From Bacillota bacterium (GTDB lineage Bacteria > Bacillota > Clostridia > Christensenellales > UBA3700), in assembly GCA_023396095.1 (NCBI GenBank), contig JAEWXG010000027.1:1-64000 (forward strand): a DNA stretch of 64,000 nt. The letters are read 5' to 3'. Each line of letters begins with the position of its first letter. Position 1 is the first letter of the stretch. Shown piece by piece: positions 16,390-23,891 of this stretch. A program made the position numbers and the translations under genes. The notes under the pieces are model-generated. The model saw nothing but the letters and a program-made list of their open reading frames with translations, was not told the DNA's origin and searched no databases.

Positions 16390-17368
16390 TCAAAATTTCC
16401 TTGTACTGTTCTGCTAAATATAACACATCTTTTTCTGCAAATAGCATTCCATTTAAAATCCCAACATTACCATTTTGAACCGCTTTCAAACTCTTCCATC
16501 CTGGATTATTTGCAAGTTCATCCGATATTCCGTCGCCAAAAAGATCAACATAAATGACCACATCACCCTCATAATTTTTAACAGATTCATTACTGATAAC
16601 ATCAAATGGTGTCTTTTGATTTTTCAAAAATTCGTCAACTTTTGCTGTTCTTTTTAATCCCAAATAGTCGTATAAAATTTTGTTAAAATACCAATAATCA
16701 GTAGGGGGGATTGATATTCCATCCATGTAATAAAATAATGTTGCTGTTTTTCCTTCAAGTCCCAAACTATTAATTTTTGTTAATGCTGCTTCCTTAACAT
16801 CTTTTGCATATTGTATTAATTGATTTGCATTTTTTTCCAACCCGAAAATTCTACCAATATATCCAAGTCTTTCTTCAAAATCAAAGCTTTCCCTATATAA
16901 TGGAATAACTGGAGCAATTCTTTCCAATTTTTTAATATTCTGCTCATCCATATGTTGATTTACTAAAATTAATTCTGGTGCGTAATTTAATATCTCTTCT
17001 TCATTAAAAGGCATTGTATCTTCTAAAAGTTTAACGCCATCAAAAAAATCTTCATATTTTTTTATAATAGTTTCATCAGCTATTGCCGCTAATGGCCTGA
17101 TTCCAAAAGCAACCAAGTCCCCTACCCCAGACAAAGCAACAATTTTTCTAGTGTTCATATTATATTTCACATCATTGCCATTTAATGTTTTAAATATGTT
17201 TTCTTTCTTGTCCTTTAATCTTGTATCGACAAGTTTTTCTACACTAGTAATAGTTTTAACTTGTTGTTTTTTTTCTTCCTTTTTACACGATACAAATAAA
17301 AGACTGAAAATTAAGCTCATCACAGCAACTATTCCTACAATTATTTTTTTCTTATTAATTTTTGACAT
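16361..17368 (-). CDS. Substrate-binding lipoprotein of the FecBCD/BtuFCD-type importer
   Basis: 335 residues from the ATG at 17368, chosen because AAGGAGG lies just upstream; a longer in-frame extension to 17398 would include that site. N-terminal signal with lipobox LLFVSC followed by a Lys/Glu-rich linker. The fold is periplasmic-binding type III: RKIVALSGVGDLVAFGIRPL, then APELILVNQHMDEQNIKKLE. Such proteins capture iron-siderophores, haem or corrinoids outside the membrane. First gene of the importer/nitrogenase-like operon. Confidence 0.88.
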   Translation of the reverse strand: MSKINKKKIIVGIVAVMSLIFSLLFVSCKKEEKKQQVKTITSVEKLVDTRLKDKKENIFKTLNGNDVKYNMNTRKIVALSGVGDLVAFGIRPLAAIADETIIKKYEDFFDGVKLLEDTMPFNEEEILNYAPELILVNQHMDEQNIKKLERIAPVIPLYRESFDFEERLGYIGRIFGLEKNANQLIQYAKDVKEAALTKINSLGLEGKTATLFYYMDGISIPPTDYWYFNKILYDYLGLKRTAKVDEFLKNQKTPFDVISNESVKNYEGDVVIYVDLFGDGISDELANNPGWKSLKAVQNGNVGILNGMLFAEKDVLYLAEQYKEILNALQQAIKK

Positions 17369-17403
17369 GTGTCCTCCTTTATTTTTTGTTAAATACAATT
17401 AAC

Positions 17404-17431
17404 ATTTTATTAAAACCTCCAACTTTGTCAA
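17404..17431 (-). promoter_or_regulatory. Promoter of the importer/nitrogenase-like operon (TTGACA-16-TAAAAT)
   Basis: On the minus strand TTGACA (17431-17426) and TAAAAT (17409-17404) are spaced by 16 bases. Transcription would start about 30 bases before the binding-protein ATG at 17368. No clear Fur-type palindrome overlaps it. Confidence 0.6.
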
Positions 17432-17479
17432 CATTATTCTTAAATATCTAAACGTTAATCATTGTAAATAAGCCAAAAA

Positions 17480-17607
17480 TGAGGTGAACCCAAAAAGTTA
17501 GACAATCCAGAAAGGAGGTTCAACAAATGCATTTAGATTATGATACAAGGTTAGAAATTTATTTGGAAAACAAATTAAAAGGGATAAAAGCCGATTTTTC
17601 ACTTTAA
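17480..17607 (+). mobile_element. Left-end fragment of the IS3-type element with truncated OrfA
   Basis: Positions 17480-17506 match the IS terminal inverted repeat at 100-126 (one difference). A ribosome-binding site (AAAGGAGGT) and an ATG at 17527 follow, opening a 26-codon reading frame (MHLDYDTRLEIYLENKLKG...) that stops at 17607. This looks like the beginning of OrfA, cut short after about 128 bases of element. The remaining 17608-17750 holds no recognisable gene. A dead fragment left by deletion. Confidence 0.6.
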
Positions 17608-17750
17608 ACATGTAGCTATTATAATTAATTGTTGTTATTTTGAATTTTAATTATTTTATACAATTATTCTGCATTCTTATAAATGCCTAAACATTCTTAA
17701 ATAATTTTTCAAGTTCATAAATGATTATTGAAAATTTACATCAATCATTA

Positions 17751-18677
17751 CTAAACAATTGGGAATTTAGCCTTATTAATAACGGCTTCTTGTATATCTT
17801 CCAATTGCTTCTTATCTAAAACTAACGATAAATAATTTTCAATTCCATAATCATTTTTATTAATAACAATACAGGCCGCTGTTTCTTCTAACAAATCATT
17901 ATTTAAAGTAATCTTTTTAGCATAAATTTGTCTTTTTTGCAATTCTTGTTTTATCTCAGGTTGCTCAACAACATCGGTATTAAATAAAACTGCATCTACT
18001 TCGCCTAAATATAAAGATTCAAGTAACATCGTATAATGGATTTCCTTAAAATGAACTGTTTCCGGGAAACTTCTAAGTGAAGCAAAATATTGGTCAGGAG
18101 AATTTTTATCAACACCAACAACCAAATCCTGTTTATTTAAATCGTCTTCATTCTTTGCAAGACATGTTAAACCACTATTATATGTGTAATTGTCAAATTT
18201 TAATAAGACACTTAAAGATGTATTATTTTTAACTATTTCATTAGCTGATTTTACAGACATTAAGGCAAAACTGTATTTATTGTCAACAATTGAAATACCT
18301 CTATCAACGGCTCCTTGCATATATGACATCTTAAATTTTGAATAGGTGCTTTTAAAGGTCGTATATAGCGCTGTTGCCATTCCTTGTAACCTAACAGTAT
18401 ATGGCAATGGAGCAGCACCGATAATTAATTCCCATCCAGCAATCTTACATAAATTCTGATAGTTTAAATTTAAAATGCAAGTTCCTAATGTTCCTTTTTT
18501 AATGACTTCTATTGCCCCAACTCTAATTAATTCATCAATTGCATTTTTTACTAAGCCACGCGAAGAATTAAACTTTTCTACATAAAAAGCAATTGTATCA
18601 ATATTATCTCCAACTTTTTTGCATAATAAGTCCCTTGCAATATTTCGAATGATTAAATCACTTTTATTAACTTTCAC
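17751..18677 (-). CDS. YhfZ-family GntR-like transcriptional regulator
   Basis: 308 residues starting with GTG preceded by AAAGGAGCAG. Residues 1-65 form a winged helix (SSRGLVKNAIDELIRVGAIEVIKKGTLGTC). The remainder, starting GWELIIGAAPLPYTVRLQGM, has the periplasmic-binding-like ligand domain of the YhfZ family. Such regulators bind a small metabolite. It lies downstream of the flavoenzyme operon and, given its separate leader, may regulate that operon; alternatively it controls the adjacent importer. Family assignment moderately secure, target unknown. Confidence 0.65.
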   Translation of the reverse strand: MKVNKSDLIIRNIARDLLCKKVGDNIDTIAFYVEKFNSSRGLVKNAIDELIRVGAIEVIKKGTLGTCILNLNYQNLCKIAGWELIIGAAPLPYTVRLQGMATALYTTFKSTYSKFKMSYMQGAVDRGISIVDNKYSFALMSVKSANEIVKNNTSLSVLLKFDNYTYNSGLTCLAKNEDDLNKQDLVVGVDKNSPDQYFASLRSFPETVHFKEIHYTMLLESLYLGEVDAVLFNTDVVEQPEIKQELQKRQIYAKKITLNNDLLEETAACIVINKNDYGIENYLSLVLDKKQLEDIQEAVINKAKFPIV

Positions 18678-18696
18678 AATACTGCTCCTTTAAAAT

Positions 18697-18730
18697 TAAA
18701 ATGCTCTTTCTTGCACGAACAGAGCATTTT
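18697..18730. terminator. Bidirectional hairpin between the flavoenzyme operon and the YhfZ-type regulator
   Basis: AAAATGCTCT (18697-18706) pairs with AGAGCATTTT (18721-18730) over 10 bases. On the minus strand it is followed by a TTTTAATTTT stretch and then by the regulator's ribosome-binding site. Since it sits only about 20 bases from the GTG start, it falls inside the regulator's leader as well as ending the upstream operon. Confidence 0.65.
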
Positions 18731-18786
18731 ATTTTCAACAGACTTACTTTTAGCATAATATTAAATTTGCAAAAGTATATCCAACT

Positions 18787-18798
18787 CAAATTATAACA
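18787..18798 (-). promoter_or_regulatory. Extended -10 promoter (TGTTATAAT) for the YhfZ-type regulator
   Basis: On the minus strand TGTTATAAT (TATAAT at 18795-18790) is an extended -10 element located upstream of the hairpin at 18697-18730. The resulting leader would be about 105 bases and contain that hairpin. No good -35 is seen. Confidence 0.35.
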
Positions 18799-18844
18799 CA
18801 AGTTATATTATGAATAATCGCTTTTCAAATTAAAATTACTAATC

Positions 18845-19111
18845 CTATTCTTCTGGTTCAGTCTTATATTTATTAAAGATCTCCATATATTTTTCATAAT
18901 CTTTACCTAACACACCTTTATTTTTATCAATAGTGTGTTTAACATTGATTTCTCTAATGGTACCATCTTCTTTTTTGTTTAACCAAACTTCAAATCTTTT
19001 GTTAAAGATCGCTCTATACATTGGATTTAAAAGTTTTAACATTTCGTCAAACATTATTTTGCTATTTCCTGTCCAATTAAACTCTTCTAATTTTTTCCTT
19101 TTTTCTGCCAT
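18845..19111 (-). CDS. Small conserved-looking protein of unknown function
   Basis: 88 residues, charged, beginning MAEKRKKLEEFNWTGNSK, with a helical middle (FDEMLKLLNPMYRAIFNKRFEVWLNKK) and an acidic end. I do not recognise the family. A loose likeness to the small PCP_red helical domain was considered but is too weak. It is the last gene of the flavoenzyme operon, three bases after the Etf fusion, with a good ribosome-binding site (TTGGAGGTTAAATT-ATG), so it is probably real and may be an accessory subunit of the dehydrogenase complex. Confidence 0.6.
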   Translation of the reverse strand: MAEKRKKLEEFNWTGNSKIMFDEMLKLLNPMYRAIFNKRFEVWLNKKEDGTIREINVKHTIDKNKGVLGKDYEKYMEIFNKYKTEPEE

Positions 19112-19114
19112 AAT

Positions 19115-20836
19115 TTAACCTCCAAAAATTTCTTGCCATCTACATTTATAATAAATATCAGATTTTTTAAATAGTTCTGAATTATTATCATCATTTATTG
19201 CTATAATTTTTTCAACATTTGTAAGTCCTTCCATCGTTTGATTAGTGCCGGCAACACCAATTAAAACAGCAACTTTAGCTTTAGGCGTTTTACCGGAAAC
19301 CCCAACCTGCCTAGCGCTATCCATTAAACCTCCAATTACTAATGGCCTTGTGCAATATATTTCCGCATTATAGTTTCTTGCCGCTTTTTTTATTATTTCT
19401 AAGTCTTCTATTGTTTTAATTGCATTACCAACAACAAAAATTACTTCACTTTCATTAATCTTTTCTTCAGGCAAAATTTTAGTCTCTAAAATTTTATTTT
19501 TTTCATTCAACGTATAATTTATATTCTGCACTTGTGTATCACAAGTTCCCTTATCTAAATCTCCATCAAACTTTCCGACTCTATAAGTCGAAAAGACTTT
19601 AGAATTATTAATACTTTTAATTTTTGCATATAACTTTTCTGAAAATGTCGGTCTTACTTGCAACAAATCTTCTCGTTCCAACTCGAAATTACTACAATCT
19701 GCTGTAATACCAGATTGATTTTTTGCTGCAATATATGGTAAATAATTTTTTCCTTTATCAGTCGATGGAGCAAAAATATATTTATAATCAGACAAATCTA
19801 AATCTTTTAATATTTCTATATAAGCATAATAATCATTTCTATTAGCTTTATATGATAGTATTTTAGAAAAGATCTTAGATTTTTTTATATCTTCTATCTG
19901 CAATCTTGTAAAATTCACAGTAAATAAATCTGCCGTAAAGTTTTTTGCAAAGCTCTGTATTTTACTTAATATTTCAAAAATTGCACTAATATTATCCGAT
20001 TCACCACAAACCAAAATTTTTTTATTTAATAAATCATATCTTTCTTCGACAGTTGGTTCGACCGTTCTTTCTTCCATCATGAGTTGTACTATATCCTTTT
20101 TTAAATCTGGCTGTTTTTTAATACTTTTTCTACAAGACATTTTTGAAAAAAGATTAACAACTCTTGTTTTAGAACCGCTTATACCATAGTGAGTTTCCTC
20201 TTTGTCAATAAAATTATCAAGTTCCAAATATTTTATTTCTTTTTTGTCAGCTTCTCGTTTTGCTTTCAGCGTAGATTCTATTTTTTTAAATGATTTATTT
20301 TTTATACTTAATACAACAGGCAACTTAACTAGAATTTTAGAGATTTTATTATCTTCTTGCTGCATAACAACCATATTAGTTGAATTTACTTCGCATATTT
20401 TAATTATGTTAGGTACAAAATTATAATTTAATTGATACGCTAATTCAGAAGGAACCTGTCCAGTTTCCCCATCAGAACTTCTTTCACCAAGCAGCACAAT
20501 ATCAATATTAGCTATACTTCTAATCGCTTGAGACAATGTAAATGCTGTAGCATAAACATCAGCTCCAACAAATTCTTTGCCGTGAACCTGATAAGCAAAA
20601 TCAACGCCTAAAGATAAAGCTTGCCTTAAACTGTTCCTAGATTGTTTAGGCCCCATAGTTAATGCATAACTTTCACCCGGACATATTTTCTTTATTTCAC
20701 ATAAAGCACTAAGCGCATAATTATCACTTTCATTTGGTATTGATCCAACAGTATCTCTTTTTAAGTTACCTGAAGTATAATCAATTTCTATATGCCTGGT
20801 ATTGGGCACCTCTTTTAAACAAACTAAGTATTTCAT
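19115..20836 (-). CDS. Electron-transfer flavoprotein, EtfB-EtfA fusion
   Basis: 573 residues. The first 240 are EtfB (MKYLVCLKEVPNTRHIEIDY, LLGERSSDGETGQVPSELAY). The remainder is EtfA, ending in the FAD-binding domain (RPLVIGGLMDSARQVGVSGKTPKAKVAV, then GVAGTNQTMEGL where most EtfA have a G-x-x-Q-H block). Normally the subunits are separate genes of about 260 and 330-400 residues, so this is a compact fusion. It would carry electrons between the GlcD-like FAD dehydrogenase encoded just upstream and another carrier. Subunit identity is clear; whether it bifurcates is unknown. Confidence 0.85.
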   Translation of the reverse strand: MKYLVCLKEVPNTRHIEIDYTSGNLKRDTVGSIPNESDNYALSALCEIKKICPGESYALTMGPKQSRNSLRQALSLGVDFAYQVHGKEFVGADVYATAFTLSQAIRSIANIDIVLLGERSSDGETGQVPSELAYQLNYNFVPNIIKICEVNSTNMVVMQQEDNKISKILVKLPVVLSIKNKSFKKIESTLKAKREADKKEIKYLELDNFIDKEETHYGISGSKTRVVNLFSKMSCRKSIKKQPDLKKDIVQLMMEERTVEPTVEERYDLLNKKILVCGESDNISAIFEILSKIQSFAKNFTADLFTVNFTRLQIEDIKKSKIFSKILSYKANRNDYYAYIEILKDLDLSDYKYIFAPSTDKGKNYLPYIAAKNQSGITADCSNFELEREDLLQVRPTFSEKLYAKIKSINNSKVFSTYRVGKFDGDLDKGTCDTQVQNINYTLNEKNKILETKILPEEKINESEVIFVVGNAIKTIEDLEIIKKAARNYNAEIYCTRPLVIGGLMDSARQVGVSGKTPKAKVAVLIGVAGTNQTMEGLTNVEKIIAINDDNNSELFKKSDIYYKCRWQEIFGG

Positions 20837-20840
20837 TTAT

Positions 20841-22271
20841 CTATTTTTTTAATAAAGAGTCAGGATTCAAAATCCAATTAGGATCTAATGCTTCTTTTAT
20901 TTTTTTCAACATAATATACGCATTTCCTAATTCTTCTTTTAAGTAAGGCGTTCTATGTTTACCAACTCCATGATGGTGTGCTATAGAACCATTATATTTT
21001 AACGTATTTTCCATAACAATATCCCAAATTCTTCTATGTATTTTTTCAATTTCATCTAATGTTGCATCTTGTGGTGGCATTGCTGCAAATTGGAAATATA
21101 CATTTGTTCCATTTAAATAACTATGAGATGAATGTCCAGATGCAAACATCATATATTCACTAATTTTTTCATCATAATATATTTGATCTAATGTTTCTTC
21201 ATATATTTTATAAATATCTGACCACTTTGCTGAAATTTCAATTGTATCAACTAAAATACCCTGTTTAGCATATTCTTCATACTCAAGCGCTGCGTCATTT
21301 CTATGCTCATACCAAACATCAACAGGTTTTGACCCTGCAGAAATTGCCCCATTTTCTTTAGCAATTCTGCTTATTATTTTCCATTCCATTTCTGTTAACT
21401 CTTTTGTCCCATCTGCTCTAAAAATTAAAAGACACTCTCCCTCTTCCATAAATGATCCATATGGTTTCGCACATTCCATCCAATCGTGTAATCTTATAAC
21501 AGATGGTGAAATTCCTTCTCTCATTATTAATCTTATTATATTAAATCCTTGGTCCATTGAAGTTACTCTAAATGCTTCTTTATATGATGATTGAGGCATT
21601 GGGAATACTTTAACTGTCACTTCAGTAACAACTCCTAGTGCTCCTTCACCACCCAAGAAAATATGTCTCAAGTCTGGCCCAGCAGCTTTACGAGGATTAG
21701 ATCTGAAAGATACTTCAGTACCATCAACTAATACACCTTCAAGACCTAAAAGAAGGTTTTCCATACCACCATATCCAGTAGAAAATTGCCCTATTGATCT
21801 TGTCGATACCAATCCTCCCATTTGAGCTAAATCCATTGATTGCGGATAATGTCCCAAAACATACCCCTTAGAATTAACAAATTTCTCAAGATCTTTAATG
21901 TAAACACCAGCCCCACATGTAATTGTCAAATCTGTATCATTAACATCATTTACATAATTTATGCCTGACATATCTAAAACAACTACATTTGGATCTGTTG
22001 TTTCTGCTCCAGCCAAAACTCCGGACCCGCCTCCGTATGGAATTATTGCAATTTTATTTTTATTACAAAACGCTAAAATTTGTGAAACTTCTTGTTTGTC
22101 TACTACCTTAACAACAACCAAAGGTAAAATAGGTTTCCATCCAAATTCTCTTTGATATAAACGTAATGCATACAAATCCACTGCTTTTTGTGCTCTTGTT
22201 GATTCATCTAAGAAAACTCTCTCTTCTTTTACAATCTTTTTTAATCCATCAATAATTTCTGTATTTTTCAT
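20841..22271 (-). CDS. FAD-binding oxidoreductase, GlcD/alkyl-DHAP-synthase family
   Basis: 476 residues. The PP-loop FAD domain is visible (IIPYGGGSGVLAGAETTDPN, then YPQSMDLAQMGGLVSTRSIGQFSTGYGG and GGEGALGVVTEVTVKVFPMP). The C-terminal cap includes SGHSSHSYLNGTN and GSIAHHHGVGKHRTPYL, whose His-rich motif is shared with alkyldihydroxyacetonephosphate synthase and D-lactate/glycolate dehydrogenases. Next to an Etf fusion it likely oxidises a 2-hydroxy acid or a glycerol-phosphate-like compound. Exact substrate unknown. Confidence 0.82.
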   Translation of the reverse strand: MKNTEIIDGLKKIVKEERVFLDESTRAQKAVDLYALRLYQREFGWKPILPLVVVKVVDKQEVSQILAFCNKNKIAIIPYGGGSGVLAGAETTDPNVVVLDMSGINYVNDVNDTDLTITCGAGVYIKDLEKFVNSKGYVLGHYPQSMDLAQMGGLVSTRSIGQFSTGYGGMENLLLGLEGVLVDGTEVSFRSNPRKAAGPDLRHIFLGGEGALGVVTEVTVKVFPMPQSSYKEAFRVTSMDQGFNIIRLIMREGISPSVIRLHDWMECAKPYGSFMEEGECLLIFRADGTKELTEMEWKIISRIAKENGAISAGSKPVDVWYEHRNDAALEYEEYAKQGILVDTIEISAKWSDIYKIYEETLDQIYYDEKISEYMMFASGHSSHSYLNGTNVYFQFAAMPPQDATLDEIEKIHRRIWDIVMENTLKYNGSIAHHHGVGKHRTPYLKEELGNAYIMLKKIKEALDPNWILNPDSLLKK

Positions 22272-22282
22272 AATCTCCTCTC

Positions 22283-22633
22283 TTATCCCATTGTCTTTGA
22301 TGCAATCATATTTACACCAGTATTTAATATATTTTCTATTATTATGTCCCCTTGTTTAATCGGAGTTTTTACGCATTTTGTTTTTAAGATTTCAATTGCA
22401 TCTAACAACAACTTTTTTGAAATAGTTGATGTTGAGATGACAGGCAATAATTGCCCTAAATCAGTTAAAATCGTCGTAGTCAACATTCTTTTAGGATCAA
22501 TCATCTCTTGAATCCCAAACACTTCACCCTTTTGACAAGAATTCCCATTAACAATAACTTGTTTATCATCTTTTGTTACCGTTAACGAGCACCCTATTGG
22601 GCAAGCAATACAAATCAAATTTTTTGTTTCCAT
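22283..22633 (-). CDS. DUF1667 cysteine-containing protein
   Basis: 116 residues. The N-terminal motif ICIACPIGCSLTV has the C-x2-C-x3-C pattern, and Cys33 follows in NGNSCQKGE, giving four ligands for an Fe-S cluster. DUF1667 proteins are regularly encoded after GlpA-like and GlpB-like flavoproteins in Clostridia and Thermotogae, exactly as here (gap of one base to the upstream gene), and are thought to be the third subunit. Likely electron-transfer role. Confidence 0.85.
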   Translation of the reverse strand: METKNLICIACPIGCSLTVTKDDKQVIVNGNSCQKGEVFGIQEMIDPKRMLTTTILTDLGQLLPVISTSTISKKLLLDAIEILKTKCVKTPIKQGDIIIENILNTGVNMIASKTMG

Positions 22634-22634
22634 G

Positions 22635-23891
22635 TTACCCCCTTAAGTTTACCTCAATATCATCATTAATATTTAAAATTGTCTCACCTTCAACGATAAC
22701 TCTAACCATCTCTTGTGGTCTCACTACATTGAATTTCTTTTTTAAAATTTCTTTTCCACCTGATATTAACGTTACATTTGCATTTTTTATTTCTTTAGCG
22801 GGGCGGAAATATATTTCCATCTTTTCTTTATCTATTTTAACAAACTTTTGAGGTAATAAAAATTTAACATTTTCACCTTGTATAATATTATATGATTTCA
22901 TATTATTAAGTTTCCCGTCAAGATATAATTTTGCTCCCTTTGCTGCAATCTCCCCTGTTATAGAGACATAATCAACCAAATCAAATACTGAGGTAACATT
23001 CCCAGCTGCAAAAATTCCATTGGTTTGCGTCATCATCAAATTATTTAGAATTGGTCCTTTAGTTTCTTTGCATATCGACACTCCAGCTTTTACTGACAAT
23101 TCATTTTCTGGAATAAGCCCCACTGATAAAACTAAAAGATCACAAGGTATATACCTTTCAGTTCCTTCTATTAAATTCCTATTCTCATCAACCTGCTGAA
23201 TTGTAACACCTTCAATTTTTGTATTGCCATAAATATTTGTGACAGTTGTTGATAAATATAGCGGAATATCATAATCATTTAAACATTGATGAATATTACG
23301 TTGTAAACCACCAGGACGACTCATAACTTCATATACGCCCTCAACTTCTACCCCTTCTAAAACCATACGCCTTGCCATGATAAGACCAATATCGCCGGAG
23401 CCTAAAATAACGGCCTTCTTCCCAGGTAAATATCCCTCAATATTAATATACCTTTGAACGGCACCAGCTGTTAAAATCCCTTGTGGTCTTGTTCCATATA
23501 TAAATACTTGATTCCTTGTTCTCTCTCTACATCCCATTGCAAAAATAATACTTCTTGCCTTCAATTCAAACACACCATCTTTTGAATTAATTGCCACTAT
23601 TTTTTTATCCTGGGAAACATCAATAACCATAGTATTTAATTTAACTTCGACATCTGTTTTCATTAATTCATCGATGAATTTTTGAGCATAAGTTGGTCCT
23701 GATAATTGTTCTTTAAATCTATGCAATCCAAACCCATCATGAATACACTGCTTTAATATACCGCCAAGCTCATTGTCTCTTTCCAAGATAATAATTTTTT
23801 CAATCCCTAATTTCTTTGCTTCAAGTGCAGCTGCAAGCCCCGCTGGTCCAGCGCCAATTATTGCAAGATCAACAAGTTTTTCTTTATTCAT
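22635..23891 (-). CDS. FAD/NAD-dependent oxidoreductase (GlpB/HcnB-like)
   Basis: 418 residues from the ATG at 23891, selected because AAGGAGGAG lies six bases upstream (an in-frame extension to 23921 lacks this). FAD site DLAIIGAGPAGLAAALEAKK, NAD site KKAVILGSGDIGLIMARRMV, and the end-of-sheet motif IFAAGNVTSVFDLVDYVS. It starts eight bases inside the end of the GlpA-like gene. In such triads it moves electrons between the GlpA flavin, Fe-S protein and NAD. Confidence 0.85.
   Translation of the reverse strand: MNKEKLVDLAIIGAGPAGLAAALEAKKLGIEKIIILERDNELGGILKQCIHDGFGLHRFKEQLSGPTYAQKFIDELMKTDVEVKLNTMVIDVSQDKKIVAINSKDGVFELKARSIIFAMGCRERTRNQVFIYGTRPQGILTAGAVQRYINIEGYLPGKKAVILGSGDIGLIMARRMVLEGVEVEGVYEVMSRPGGLQRNIHQCLNDYDIPLYLSTTVTNIYGNTKIEGVTIQQVDENRNLIEGTERYIPCDLLVLSVGLIPENELSVKAGVSICKETKGPILNNLMMTQTNGIFAAGNVTSVFDLVDYVSITGEIAAKGAKLYLDGKLNNMKSYNIIQGENVKFLLPQKFVKIDKEKMEIYFRPAKEIKNANVTLISGGKEILKKKFNVVRPQEMVRVIVEGETILNINDDIEVNLRG

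Noticed and set aside
17608..17750. Possible small RNA or gene downstream of the IS fragment
   Set aside because: AT-rich, only a weak 7-bp stem near 17718-17750 and no coding frame; probably just the end of the regulator's transcript.
18845..19111. PCP_red domain (protochlorophyllide-reductase tail) in the 88-residue protein
   Set aside because: Only a loose Trp/Arg pattern; the gene belongs to the flavoenzyme operon, not to the nitrogenase-like one, so the tempting link was not kept.
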